In this document: in pieces, positions 1 to 9,400 of the stretch
How positions within the stretch are numbered: position 1 is the stretch's first letter
How the letters are laid out: every line of letters begins with the position of its first letter
DNA from: Mucilaginibacter sp. PPCGB 2223
GTDB lineage: Bacteria; Bacteroidota; Bacteroidia; Sphingobacteriales; Sphingobacteriaceae
Length of the DNA: 64,000 nt
Assembly: GCF_001705515.1 (NCBI RefSeq)
Contig: NZ_MDJS01000001.1
Location: 1,984,001-2,048,000, forward strand
Reading direction: 5' to 3'
Made by a program: the position numbers and the translations under genes
The notes under the pieces: generated by a model
What the model saw: the letters and a program-made list of their open reading frames with translations, nothing else
Told to the model about the DNA's origin: nothing
Database searches by the model: none

Positions 1-936
1 GGCATGGTCCAGCCGGGCTTTGATGTTCATTAACCCGGTGCCCCCGCGACGGGCCATATCGTTCTTTGACTTCTTACGGTTATGGCTATGGTAGTACAGC
101 ACCCCACCGGGAAGCGCACGGATGAGTATGCCTGCCGGTGCCCCCGGGTCGCCCAGATGCCCGTGTTTAAAGAGATTCTCAGCCAGGGTCAGCAATACCA
201 TCGGGATGATCCGGAGACCGGAAAAATCCCCTTCGGTTGTGAGCTCAAAATAAAAACCCGCGGCAAAACGGTAACGGTTGATCTCTTCCAACTGGCGCAG
301 GTGCATGAGTTCCTCTTCAACGGGCGTGCTTCCATTGGCGTCCGCCGCTTCCAACCCGAATCGGATAATATCGGAAAGCAGCAGGACACTCCTTGCGGCA
401 TCCGGCGAATTCCTGCGCACCTCGCTATATATAAAATTCAGGGTATTGAACAGCATATGGGGACTGATCTGCTGTTCCAGATAAGCATTTCGGAGCTCAG
501 CCTGTTTCCGGGCCGCCTCGGTGACCTTATTTCGGTAAAAAGCAATATATCCTGAACTCCAGTATGCAGCCGAAAGGATAGCAAAATAGCCTGCACGGAA
601 CAGGTAGCCGGGCATCATCGGACGAACGGCAGTTAAGGGACGCGCGTAGAGGAGGAAATCAAGCCCGGCCTTGACCAGCAGGTAGCCCCCTAAAAGTAGC
701 AGCCAAAGCAAAACACCACCAAGGTAATCCGGTGAAGAACGGTAAAAGGTCCTATTGAGTACTGTGGCTTGCGCATAAAAAAAACCGATGTTCAGGGCGT
801 AAAACAATACATAGCGATATAGCGGTTCCAGGTGACCGATACTATAGTACAAGAGCCCTAGCTCATACCCAATAAACGCCGCCCAGCAGGCCATATGGAT
901 CAGGAACAGCGGGAGCTTTTTTTTGAATCCTCTCAT
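1..936 (-). CDS. LytS/YehU-type sensor histidine kinase, partial (3' end off window)
   Basis: The reading frame is open from the ATG at 936 to the left edge, 312 codons in all, so the C-terminus is missing. The N-terminal third is hydrophobic, with about four predicted membrane helices starting with a basic MRGFKKK stretch. Next comes the phospho-acceptor box of the LytS family (LEQQISPHMLFNTLN), then an N-box with AENLFKHG and a glycine-rich RRGGTGLMNIKARL near the edge. Proteins of this family autophosphorylate on the His of the QISPH-type motif and pass phosphate to a LytTR response regulator, usually encoded next door; any partner here would lie to the left. Family assignment is firm; the signal sensed is unknown. 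Confidence 0.9.
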   Translation of the reverse strand, partial: MRGFKKKLPLFLIHMACWAAFIGYELGLLYYSIGHLEPLYRYVLFYALNIGFFYAQATVLNRTFYRSSPDYLGGVLLWLLLLGGYLLVKAGLDFLLYARPLTAVRPMMPGYLFRAGYFAILSAAYWSSGYIAFYRNKVTEAARKQAELRNAYLEQQISPHMLFNTLNFIYSEVRRNSPDAARSVLLLSDIIRFGLEAADANGSTPVEEELMHLRQLEEINRYRFAAGFYFELTTEGDFSGLRIIPMVLLTLAENLFKHGHLGDPGAPAGILIRALPGGVLYYHSHNRKKSKNDMARRGGTGLMNIKARLDHA

Positions 937-1031
937 ATATCACACTTTCACACCGGCAAAATGCCGGTTTACTTAAAAAATACAAATCCAAACGAAAACA
1001 AGTTTAATTTAATAAAAAAAAGATAAACACA

Positions 1032-1187
1032 ATGAAAAAACTTCACCAGTTACCGACCAAAAAAAGAGGGACAGTAGGACAATTTACTAACAAATTTAAA
1101 CGGAGCGGAGATACCGACACAACGACCAACACGACTTCGACGGACACAACAAGTCTGACCACGGTCAACACCACCCACCTGTTATAG
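1032..1187 (+). CDS. small Thr-rich peptide (51 aa), hypothetical
   Basis: A short open frame begins with ATG and ends with TAG three bases before the next gene's ATG, so the two could be co-transcribed. The N-terminal half is basic (MKKLHQLPTKKRG) and the C-terminal half is almost all Thr, Ser, Asn and Asp. It has no cysteine, no clear signal peptide and no recognisable domain. It could be a real small protein, a leader peptide or chance coding. I do not recognise a family. Confidence 0.4.
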   Translation: MKKLHQLPTKKRGTVGQFTNKFKRSGDTDTTTNTTSTDTTSLTTVNTTHLL

Positions 1188-1190
1188 GGT

Positions 1191-2270
1191 ATGTTCAGGG
1201 ATGAACTGCATTCCCTGGGTAAGGTTATCGATGACCTTTTCGCGGGTACCGGGGAACCGGATTGCACCGGGACACTGGAGGAAATTATCCTGGCCTGGCG
1301 ACAGGCGACCTTTTCAGCCGCTACCAACGAGTGCCTTAAACGGTATTACAGTTTTCACCTGGAGGGTATCTCGATACATTCGGATACCCTCTCTACATTC
1401 ACCGGAGAGCATAAGGCCTTAGAAAGCGGTTTACTGCACCTCTCCGAAACCCTGGTCAACCGGTATGGTGCTTATCTGGAGGACGATCTCCGGCTGCCCT
1501 CCCTGTACACACACGCGTGGCGTCAGTTGCGGCTAAAAGAAATAAGCGCGCTGCGACCGGCCATTCTTAACGCCAGCCTGCCCGCGGGCCTGAAAGATTG
1601 TATCGGCAGCTATTTTGATGCCTATCTGCAACCTGGACAGGCTTGCCTTTATACGCTGGGGGCGATCCGGTATTTCGATAAACTCACCGGGGAACTGGAA
1701 AAGCTGGATTTCAGCTCTCCGGACATCGAACAGCAGGTAGATGTACTGTTTCTTCACCTGGATTTCAATCACCTGCACCACCTGGCCCTGCTGCAAGCCA
1801 GGATCAGCAAAAATGCGGAGCAAATGGGGCAACAGGAAAAACTCCGTTACCTATTGGCCGAACGCTGCCGGTTCGGGGGCCTGCCCGTTCAGACCCGGTA
1901 CCGCTACCAGGCCGATTGGCCTTCTCTCCGCTCGATGCTGCACAACTGGTTAAGTGAGGAGATCGTGCGTGTTCGTGAACAATCGCCGGCCTGTACCACC
2001 CCTATTCAAAAGCTTGGCCTTAACCTTTCCGTCGCCCAGCTCGCCTGCCTGTTAAAGCTTTTGTATGACGAAGGTATTTTCTGTACGGAGAATTTCTCTG
2101 ATATTCTGCGCTTTTTCTCTGCGTATTTCCGCAGCAAACGCCAGGAAAACATCTCTTACGGCAGCCTGAGTAAGGAAAGTTACAGCACGGGCCAGGTTAC
2201 GGCCGCGGTTCTTCGTGATAAGTTCGCGCAGATGATCAAAAAGATCGATCGTCACTTCTTCCCGGAATAG
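1191..2270 (+). CDS. RteC-like conjugative-transposon regulator (359 aa)
   Basis: The last 85 residues (LNLSVAQLACLLKLLYDEGI, then a FSDILRFFSAYF helix, a KRQ segment and a basic end) have the layout of the RteC C-terminal domain. In that domain an 'SK..LIELIYAL' helix is followed by a second helix and an R/K-rich tail. RteC is known in CTnDOT-type elements as a regulator of excision. The N-terminal 250 residues are helical and unassigned. The protein has no transmembrane segment or catalytic motif. Its 3' end overlaps the convergent small gene at 2236-2484 by 35 bases. A second, broken RteC-like fragment lies at 3733-3897. The assignment is a distant-similarity judgement. Confidence 0.5.
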   Translation: MFRDELHSLGKVIDDLFAGTGEPDCTGTLEEIILAWRQATFSAATNECLKRYYSFHLEGISIHSDTLSTFTGEHKALESGLLHLSETLVNRYGAYLEDDLRLPSLYTHAWRQLRLKEISALRPAILNASLPAGLKDCIGSYFDAYLQPGQACLYTLGAIRYFDKLTGELEKLDFSSPDIEQQVDVLFLHLDFNHLHHLALLQARISKNAEQMGQQEKLRYLLAERCRFGGLPVQTRYRYQADWPSLRSMLHNWLSEEIVRVREQSPACTTPIQKLGLNLSVAQLACLLKLLYDEGIFCTENFSDILRFFSAYFRSKRQENISYGSLSKESYSTGQVTAAVLRDKFAQMIKKIDRHFFPE

Positions 2271-2484
2271 GCTGCAGGAGGTGCAGGAGGCCCCGGTCGG
2301 TCAAAAACGTCGTCAGCTCACCAAGCCAACCGAAGGAAAAACCCGGCCGCAGCAATAATTCTTCAGGTGACAGAATGAGCACATCTTCCAGGGTTTCCAA
2401 TCCCATTAGTGACGCCTGCGCACAAAACTCCGATTTAAAGCTAAGCGCTTCTAATCGCTCCTTTAAAAACTCCCTATCCTCCAT
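2236..2484 (-). CDS. small protein resembling RNA polymerase alpha C-terminal domain (82 aa)
   Basis: A longer open frame extends upstream, but the Met at 2484 gives a compact protein and leaves a proper divergent intergenic region. Residues 20-65 (a cysteine-containing turn, then GLETLEDVLILSPEELLLRPGF and a glycine-containing turn before LGELTTFL) follow the helix-hairpin-helix pattern of the RpoA C-terminal domain, which reads roughly 'L..lGi.Tl.dL...s..eLl...gfG...l.El...L'. Stand-alone alpha-CTD-like proteins are known from Bacteroidota genomes; their role is unclear. It is divergent from the XRE gene at 2572 and shares the palindrome at 2502-2531 with it. Confidence 0.6.
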   Translation of the reverse strand: MEDREFLKERLEALSFKSEFCAQASLMGLETLEDVLILSPEELLLRPGFSFGWLGELTTFLTDRGLLHLLQPIPGRSDDRSF

Positions 2485-2501
2485 AACCAAATATACATCT
2501 T

Positions 2502-2531
2502 TTAAGATACACCTTATATGATGTATCTTAA
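2502..2531. promoter_or_regulatory. 10-bp perfect inverted repeat in divergent promoter region
   Basis: The arms TTAAGATACA (2502-2511) and TGTATCTTAA (2522-2531) are perfectly complementary and separated by ten bases. They lie between two divergent start codons, at 2484 on the minus strand and 2572 on the plus strand. Position and symmetry suggest an operator bound by the XRE-family regulator encoded immediately downstream. Confidence 0.55.
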
Positions 2532-2571
2532 TAACGGTACTTTTTACGATGGGTTTTAACTTATTTTGGGC

Positions 2572-2826
2572 ATGGCTACCCGAAAACCCAAGAACTTTGA
2601 CCCGCATACAGAAGAGATGCTCAAGCGCCTCGGCTCGCGGATGAAGGCCATCCGGATCGAGAAGGGCCATGACAATTACGAAAAATTCGCGATGGCGCAT
2701 GATATTTCCCGCGCCCAGTACTGGCGCTACGAAAAAGGAAAAGATCTGAACTTCAGCACGCTTGTGCGTGTAATCAAGGCACTGGATATAAGTTTGGCGG
2801 AATTTTTTAGCGAGGGGTTTGAGTAA
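2572..2826 (+). CDS. XRE-family helix-turn-helix regulator (84 aa)
   Basis: I take the ATG at 2572 (MATRKPKNF) as the start; a TTG two codons upstream is less likely. Residues 19-80 form a Cro/C1-type helix-turn-helix: LGSRMKAIRIEKG, then EKFAMAHDISRAQYWRYEKG as the turn and recognition helix, then LVRVIKALDISLAEFF. Small proteins of this kind are common regulators in Bacteroidota mobile elements and often control their own promoter. The palindrome just upstream is the obvious candidate site. The target genes may include the divergent alpha-CTD-like gene. Confidence 0.85.
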   Translation: MATRKPKNFDPHTEEMLKRLGSRMKAIRIEKGHDNYEKFAMAHDISRAQYWRYEKGKDLNFSTLVRVIKALDISLAEFFSEGFE

Positions 2827-3064
2827 GTCCGGATGGATTTGGCCCAGCACTCACAAGCCGAAAAACTTGAAACCCGTTTTGCAATACGTTGTAGCCAACG
2901 CTGAAAGTACCATGAAGCTGCAGTTATATGGTCCTTAAATAATGGCTTTAAAGTCCCGGGATTCAGGCGACCGTCCAACACATCAAGGCATAATGGGTTG
3001 TTAGTAGCGTCATTTATGCTTTTATTGAAGTAGGCAAAGCACTAAACATATTAATTAACTCAAT

Positions 3065-3643
3065 ATGAAAGCAAAGTATCTGATGACCGTAAAGTCCGAT
3101 GAGAACAATAACTTGTTGTGCATCATCGCCTTACTGAACCCCGCATAACTACAAGCCCAGCAATTAGAACAAGAGCCCGACGGCTTCCATCCGGAACGCA
3201 ACTTACCCTGCAAAATCTGCGGCGATTACGTCAACGGCAAAAAAGCCTGGTTCGACCAGAACGGCCAGCAATGCCTGCACTGCCACCAAGCCATCAAAGA
3301 CGATATTATCCCCGGCGACCTGACCGACAAAGACTACTTCAAAGAAATCGAACTGGAGCTTTATTTTACCCTCGACCGTAAGGCGATCAACCAGCTTATC
3401 AGGAAAAAGCGCCTCTTTGCTCGCGAGGTGAAGCGCATAGACCAAAAAGGCACCTACTTGCGCCTGTTCCTTTACCCCGACAATCCGGGTTTCTTTCCAC
3501 CCAAAGACCTACTCAAAGGAGGCGTGGTAAAAGACGGTGAAGAGTATGTGTTTGTGCCTTGGTATTTGGTTGTTGATGATCCTAATGAGGTGATCAAGGC
3601 TTATGGAATAGGTAAAGTCATGCGATGGGCTGATATCAAATGA
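3065..3643 (+). pseudogene. zinc-ribbon-type protein gene interrupted by an in-frame stop
   Basis: From the ATG at 3065 (MKAKYLMTVKSDENN) a single frame runs to TGA at 3641-3643. It is broken once by TAA at 3146-3148, after 27 codons. The part after the stop has no good start for over 90 codons yet keeps protein-like composition. It includes a CKICG ... CLHCH pair of CxxC motifs, a central LDRKAINQLIRKKRLF helix and a C-terminal VFVPWYLVVDDPNEV segment. The simplest reading is a nonsense-mutated gene; a GTG at 3428 could still yield a 71-residue fragment. I do not recognise the family. RteC remnants lie directly downstream. Confidence 0.55.
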
Positions 3644-3732
3644 AGGTTTGGGTGACAAGCTCATCATCTTTTGACCATGTCGAACTCGAAGATTTCAAAG
3701 AAGACGAGCAGTAAAACACCAGCAACGACTAA

Positions 3733-3897
3733 AGACTCGGCAGGATCATTGCCAACGAAAAATACCAGGACTACCTCAACATTGCACTCACCAAACTCCA
3801 GGTCGCATCCGAAACCATCCTCCAATCCTTCAAACCTGCCCAATGGGCCGTCAGTCAGACCGGCACCATCGAACTCATCTACGGCTGCCCCCATTAG
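3733..3897 (+). pseudogene. C-terminal fragment of an RteC-family gene
   Basis: This frame is preceded by an in-frame stop and has no start codon. Its 54 codons begin RLGRIIANEKYQDYLN and end with QWAVSQTGTIELIYGCPH before TAG. RteC proteins carry 'ARILANEMLQ.YLN' followed by 'L.WT.SKT.LIELIYAL', so this looks like a decayed middle-to-C-terminal piece. The short frame 3640-3714 just upstream (24 codons, overlapping the previous stop) may be more of the same debris. Confidence 0.5.
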
Positions 3898-4051
3898 TTA
3901 GTATCTGAGAAATAGTTGGCAACAAATAATTCGGATATTATTTACGGAATTTTATTTGATTCATTTTTTACAAAAGTTTGGTATTAAGGTGATTTAGTCT
4001 TAATATTATTTTTTATTATTAAAACAAACATACCCCTAAAGTTCTGTTAAC

Positions 4052-6460
4052 TTGAATCTCTTGCAACAATATCGAACCGGGCAAACCATGGTACTCGACT
4101 TGCCTGTCCTCATAAATAATTCTTTCTTGCAAGAATTTGTCGAAGAATACCGTGAACTGCTGCAAGAATTGGTCAAAGAAGGCAGAGCATTTTTGAAACC
4201 GGGAATGAAACTCAACGTCCGTTTTAAAAATCATAATGGCGCGGCGGATGACGAGATTGATTTTGACCTGATTTTCCTTTCTTATCTGACCTTGTTGAAG
4301 TTTGATTTTCCGAATATTCAGATCAATCTGATCCTACCGGCCAATGAATCAGGCACACAACTTTCCAAATACTTCTACAGGTTGCTGAACCACCGGACAC
4401 ATCTTGAGATCAATGCCCGTCAGGAAATATTTAAACTTTATATCGGAGACGAAACATATAAGGGCATTAATACAGAGCGTTCGGGAAATTATATACCCCC
4501 ACTGCTGATTACGTCGCAAACGATCAAGACCTTGTTCCAGCCGAAGCGATCCGGACGGGATTATACCACCCTTTTAAGAGAGACCTTTCAACAATTTAAA
4601 GGTGTCCTTCCCAAACTCGGTGACCGGGAGAATTTTTATAAAGAATTCTTTGACAAGTATGACCTCAGCCGCGGAGAGTACTTTACGTGGAAGCCGCTGG
4701 ACTTGAGCGGTTCCTATTTTATGCGTGCCCTGTATGATCTTTATTTGCTGCGGTATCTTTTTGCCCGGGATAAAGGCTTGGAAACGGACTATCAGATCGG
4801 CAATCCCATTCGGACTAAAAAAGGTGATGATTCGCCCGCTTTATTTAAGACGGGCGTACTGAGAACCCTACTCAAAGAAGGCGTATTCCAGTTCAACGAC
4901 GTGGAAGCTTATTTCTTTTCGATTCTGATTCAGCATACCGATCTTTTCAAAATACCGAATAAGCTTCCTGACATCCTGGAAAAGATCAGACCATTCATTG
5001 CCCCGGAAATTACGGAGAAAGACGAAAAACTAGTCAAAGAAAATTACATTACGCTATTTAACGAAAACCTGGTGCGACTTATCCGTTACACCCGGGATAT
5101 TGCCTATGCATTAGAGGAGCTGTCCAAAAACATCGTAGAACATACCGAAACAGGCATCGGTGTGATCACGGCTCGCATCTATTCGTTCGAGCGTGTAGTC
5201 AACCTGAAAAGCACCGAAGAAGGATGGCGCAAGCAATTTTCAGCAGGCCATAAATTTTTAGATATCAATGTGATCGATAATGGCCGCACGGGTATAAAGG
5301 AAAAATACCTGAAAAATTTAGAAAAGGAAAAGAATGAGTATGAACAGCTTATTGAAAATGCAGAAATGCGGCACACCATCGCGGAGAATTACACCGATGA
5401 TATCCAGCAAATGCAGTTATTTTCCCTCAATCAGTTTTTTAATTACCATACCATTCAACTTTACCACCAGATCAACCGGGTAAAAGCACGTTTAGGATTG
5501 TTGATCTTTTCACAGCACATACTTCATGACCGAAATGCTCAAATTCATATTTCCTCCAATAGCCTGACCGAGAAGCGGCCGATCGGTTTTTACCTTTTTA
5601 CAACAGAGGGTCAAATTGTCGAGCGCATCAGTAGGGATTATTTATCACTTGGCACGAACTATCAATTCCTGATCCCGGTTAAAGAGGAATTTGAACACCA
5701 TGCGGTACCGCAACATACGCGCGCTTCCGGAACGAGTATTGGGGCCTCTGTATTTATGGAACTACACGGTTATGGTTTTAGCCCGGAGAGCCCGCACCGC
5801 TTGATCAAACCGCATTTTGTCCCCGGTCAAGGTAAAAACAAGTATAAAAAACTGGAAAACTTGGTAGCACAGGTTGACAAAATATCGGACGGTCAAATAT
5901 TGGTACTGAACGCCGGGGAACTGGCTGCTACTGTCTCTTCATCCAGCGATTGGATCAGATTGCTCGCAGGTCTTCAATTCGGCTATCTTGCGATTCGCGA
6001 TATCATTGTTTACGGGTTGAGTCCCGAAGTCTATGAAGACATTGTTAATATACTTAAGATTTTCAGCGACTTTAAGAAAAGTGACATTGGTTTTTGGAAA
6101 CAGGACCGGCAAGTTTTGTTTTTTATCCCGGTCGTGCATAATGAATGCCGGTTTTGGTTTAATAGCATACTCACGGCATCCGATTACGGGATGTTCCTGA
6201 AAGTTAACCAGGAAATTGACATATACCATTTTAACTTAATACGGTTGACAGAGCCCGAGAATATGACTGTAGTCGACGACACGGTCACGGATTTTTCAAG
6301 TAGTTCCTTATTTTCTAAAAGTAACAAACTACTCAATTTTGAGCTTTTGATCAAAAACGATACAGGTTCATCGCTCTATGAAGAAACCATTTGGTCGATG
6401 CTGCAGCAACCGATCAAAAAAGGTATAGCGGAACTTGACTTATCTAAACCAAGTGCATAA
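4052..6460 (+). CDS. large GHKL-ATPase-domain protein, first gene of PRTase/GHKL/REC operon (802 aa)
   Basis: The frame opens at TTG 4052; the first ATG is at 4088, so the true length is 802 or 790 residues. A histidine-kinase-type GHKL ATP-binding fold is visible: N-box EELSKNIVEHT near residue 355, G1 box VIDNGRTGI near 406 and a G2-like RLGLLIF near 480. No HisKA phospho-acceptor helix is evident. The N-terminal 340 residues and a C-terminal alpha/beta segment near 610-680 (ILVLNAGELA ... IIVYGLSPE), which resembles a STAS-like fold, are otherwise unassigned. No transmembrane helix is seen. Three bases separate it from the next gene. DNA here is clearly more A/T-rich than the tra genes. 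Its role is inferred only from the operon. Confidence 0.7.
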   Translation: MNLLQQYRTGQTMVLDLPVLINNSFLQEFVEEYRELLQELVKEGRAFLKPGMKLNVRFKNHNGAADDEIDFDLIFLSYLTLLKFDFPNIQINLILPANESGTQLSKYFYRLLNHRTHLEINARQEIFKLYIGDETYKGINTERSGNYIPPLLITSQTIKTLFQPKRSGRDYTTLLRETFQQFKGVLPKLGDRENFYKEFFDKYDLSRGEYFTWKPLDLSGSYFMRALYDLYLLRYLFARDKGLETDYQIGNPIRTKKGDDSPALFKTGVLRTLLKEGVFQFNDVEAYFFSILIQHTDLFKIPNKLPDILEKIRPFIAPEITEKDEKLVKENYITLFNENLVRLIRYTRDIAYALEELSKNIVEHTETGIGVITARIYSFERVVNLKSTEEGWRKQFSAGHKFLDINVIDNGRTGIKEKYLKNLEKEKNEYEQLIENAEMRHTIAENYTDDIQQMQLFSLNQFFNYHTIQLYHQINRVKARLGLLIFSQHILHDRNAQIHISSNSLTEKRPIGFYLFTTEGQIVERISRDYLSLGTNYQFLIPVKEEFEHHAVPQHTRASGTSIGASVFMELHGYGFSPESPHRLIKPHFVPGQGKNKYKKLENLVAQVDKISDGQILVLNAGELAATVSSSSDWIRLLAGLQFGYLAIRDIIVYGLSPEVYEDIVNILKIFSDFKKSDIGFWKQDRQVLFFIPVVHNECRFWFNSILTASDYGMFLKVNQEIDIYHFNLIRLTEPENMTVVDDTVTDFSSSSLFSKSNKLLNFELLIKNDTGSSLYEETIWSMLQQPIKKGIAELDLSKPSA

Positions 6461-6463
6461 ACC

Positions 6464-9400
6464 ATGAAGATCAAACCGGAGCTTTATTTCGAAAATTTTA
6501 ATGGTTTTAAGATTGCCGACGCACATTTTGAGCTCGGTTCCAATTTGCATATCCGGGACTATTACTATGTCAAGAGAATTTTTTACAACAGCTTTTTCAC
6601 CAACAGGTTCGCTCTCTTAGTCGCTCAGAAATTACTTGTCCAACATCGTGATCTGATCCGAATGTTAGCCACTACAGAAACCATCAAAAAGACCGAAGCT
6701 GCCATTACCCTGGTCGGTTATGAGAATTACTCTGATCTACTGCTCAGTAATATTCGAAAAATGCTGAATGATTACGTCCGGACAGCATACGGCATCAGCG
6801 AGGACCTGTTCAACCATGATGTTTTCACCAAAGAAAATGTCTTTTTGAAGAATCCGAACAAGATTGCCAACCGGATCATTTTGGTGTTTCCCATCAGCAC
6901 AACGTTTTCCACCTCGATCCGGGTGAGAGGGGAAATCACCGAGATCGCCAGGGATCAGAAACTCAAATGTCATCCGCCTGAATTTATTGACCCCGTAGTT
7001 AATTGCATTGTGATCAGCAACCGACCATTGGAAAAGAATTATGAATTCAAAGAAATAAGCGATTACGAATATGACTACGGGTGGCGAAGCGTCAATGTTG
7101 CGGAAAAAATGGTCAATGTGCAGATCATCGACCAACCCAGTCAACAGGTAAAAGACCGTCATCAGAGACCCATCGATTGCTTTTTCGTGGCCCAGCTTTA
7201 TCTGATCTCGCTGGTCACCAAATGGATAAAAATAAGTGAGTGCGGGGAATGTTACCCAAGCGATAAACAGCAAGAAAAAAGCCTCATTGAGACCAAAATC
7301 ATTCCGGTAACACCCAGTCTGATCTTTGGGTACCCCAAGACCATCGTGCCAGAAAAACATGTCAGTATATTTCCGGCGTTTGATATCAGGAAAAAAAGGG
7401 CAAAGGAGGAGCCGATGATTTATCGCCGGCATTTCAAAAAACTCGAGAACTATTATATCTATTACGTCAGAACAGGTTTTTTTCTTTTGGAGAATTTATC
7501 CGATATTAAAATTTGGCTGGCTGATCTACGTTCCCATGAATTGTCCGGTCTGATCGATAAAAGCATCGTCATCATCACGCCGACAGCCGGCTCTAATTCA
7601 GGCTTCGTTAATTTATTGAATGACATTGTCTTCTCGGAAACGGCGACCATCATTCAGTATAATTCCAGGGAAGAGTATTTACAAAACTTCATCCATTTTT
7701 ACGCTGATGTGATCAGACAAGCGGAGAAAATCATTTTTGTTGATGATGCCGTCGCCACAACCCAGAGTTTTCTGGAGATCGATTTTTTTATCAGAAATGT
7801 ACGGGATGGTAAAGGGACAGAATATTTCATTACGTTGATCGACCGCGTTGATTATTATAATTCGATCAAACTCAGTGCAATACTTGAAGAGTCCAATCAA
7901 ATTGAACAGGTGGAGAAACGTTTTTTTGCTTATCGGCACATCCATGTTTCGCCCATCGTTCACCGCGATAAGTATCCTTACATTTCACTTATGGAAAAAT
8001 TTAAGGAGCTATCCGAAAAATCAGTCCTCGATAGTATGCGGATACATTTCAAAAACCGGGAACGGCATTTTAGACCTGTCGATCTTACCCGGGACTATGA
8101 AAAGTTCGAGCACGAAGACAATATCAAATCGCTGTTATTATTCTTGCTTTTTCATGAATTCTCAGCTTTATTCTACTGTAAAAACGGACGCTTTATTTTC
8201 CAGGGAACTATTCAGAAGGCCTTTGAAAATAACGAAGACCCCAACAGTTGGCAATTCGTTTTGATCCATTTTGAAGAATTAGCCGAGAAATGTTCTCTTA
8301 ACCAGTTTAAAGAATCTTATCCGGCTTATCAACAAGAAATTAAAAATTCATTATTTAAGATATGTAGTTCAGATCCTTTTTATCAGCACCAGAATATTAA
8401 GGAAAGCGCATTCCGATGGATATTGGCCGACCTGGGTGACAGAGTCACCCATATTAATAAAATGAAAAAAGTGGACCGCTCTTTTTTTCAACGACGTACG
8501 GTCAACGGTGTACCGCTTGCATATTCCACCTTTCAGGATTTTAAATTCCTATTAAAAAGAGGCGCCAAGCTGAAAATGAATTACATCTATTCGGTTGAAA
8601 TGCTCTACGCCATCGGTTATATCGTCAAGGGTTTAACACAATATTCGAATGCTGAACGCGCAAGTCAATCACCTATATCTTATCCGATCGATTTTATTAC
8701 CTATTATGTAGGTCTGTTACAAGAGCTCATTATCGAACACGAAGCAAAAGCTTTACAGGTGGTGAAAAATATCAAGACGATCATTGATGCCAATCCGATA
8801 ACGCCCTATGAACATCAAACTTTAAAAAATACCTATAACGACCATTTTATTCATCTGCTACGTATGCTTGTTTTGGAGAATACTTTTATTTTCCACACAG
8901 CTGCTGAAAAATTCATCTCAAAATACAAAGGACCCTTGTTATTCTCGAAGAATGATAGCGAGGAGTTTTTTGAACGCTTGGATGCCGCGATGAAAACCTA
9001 TCCTTTTTACTATACCAACTGGATGCTGTCTCGTTTCGATGCACCCGGTAAGAGCCAAAGACCAAGTCCGGAAAAAGGTAGTTTGATATCCTTTAAGAAT
9101 ATGATGTTTTTGAAGGCTCTTCTAACCGCGGATAAAAGCCCCCGGCCATTAAGCGAGGTTTCCATTGAAATCAAATTGCGCGAAATCCTGCGTCTATGCT
9201 GTGAAATATTGGAGGTGAAAAATGGCGGCGCTTATTTCGCGGTGAAACATAAAAACAATCGTAATTTATCAGAGGAAGGAGACATTGCCATTGTAGCCAG
9301 CTATCAGCATAGTCAAAAAACGGCGTTCAAATCTGCTGATATCACCAAGGAGAGTTTACTCTACAAGATCTTTGATGGAATAAATGAAACCAATAGCGCA

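Noticed and set aside
82-555. 157-codon plus-strand frame
   Set aside because: It is antisense to the histidine kinase, whose H-box and membrane helices are clear on the other strand.
1032-1187. Thr-rich peptide as a lanthipeptide precursor
   Set aside because: There is no Cys for thioether rings and no lanthionine synthetase or protease gene nearby.
2485-2850. Upstream extension of the minus-strand alpha-CTD-like gene to 2850
   Set aside because: It would run antisense through the XRE gene and its operator. The extension has shadow-like composition, while the part from 2484 is compact and protein-like.
3671-3901. 76-codon plus-strand frame
   Set aside because: Its Ser/Thr/Pro-rich translation is the out-of-frame reading of the RteC remnant.
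6737-7432. 231-codon minus-strand frame
   Set aside because: It lies inside the PRTase-GHKL gene, has no domain and shows composition expected from a shadow frame.
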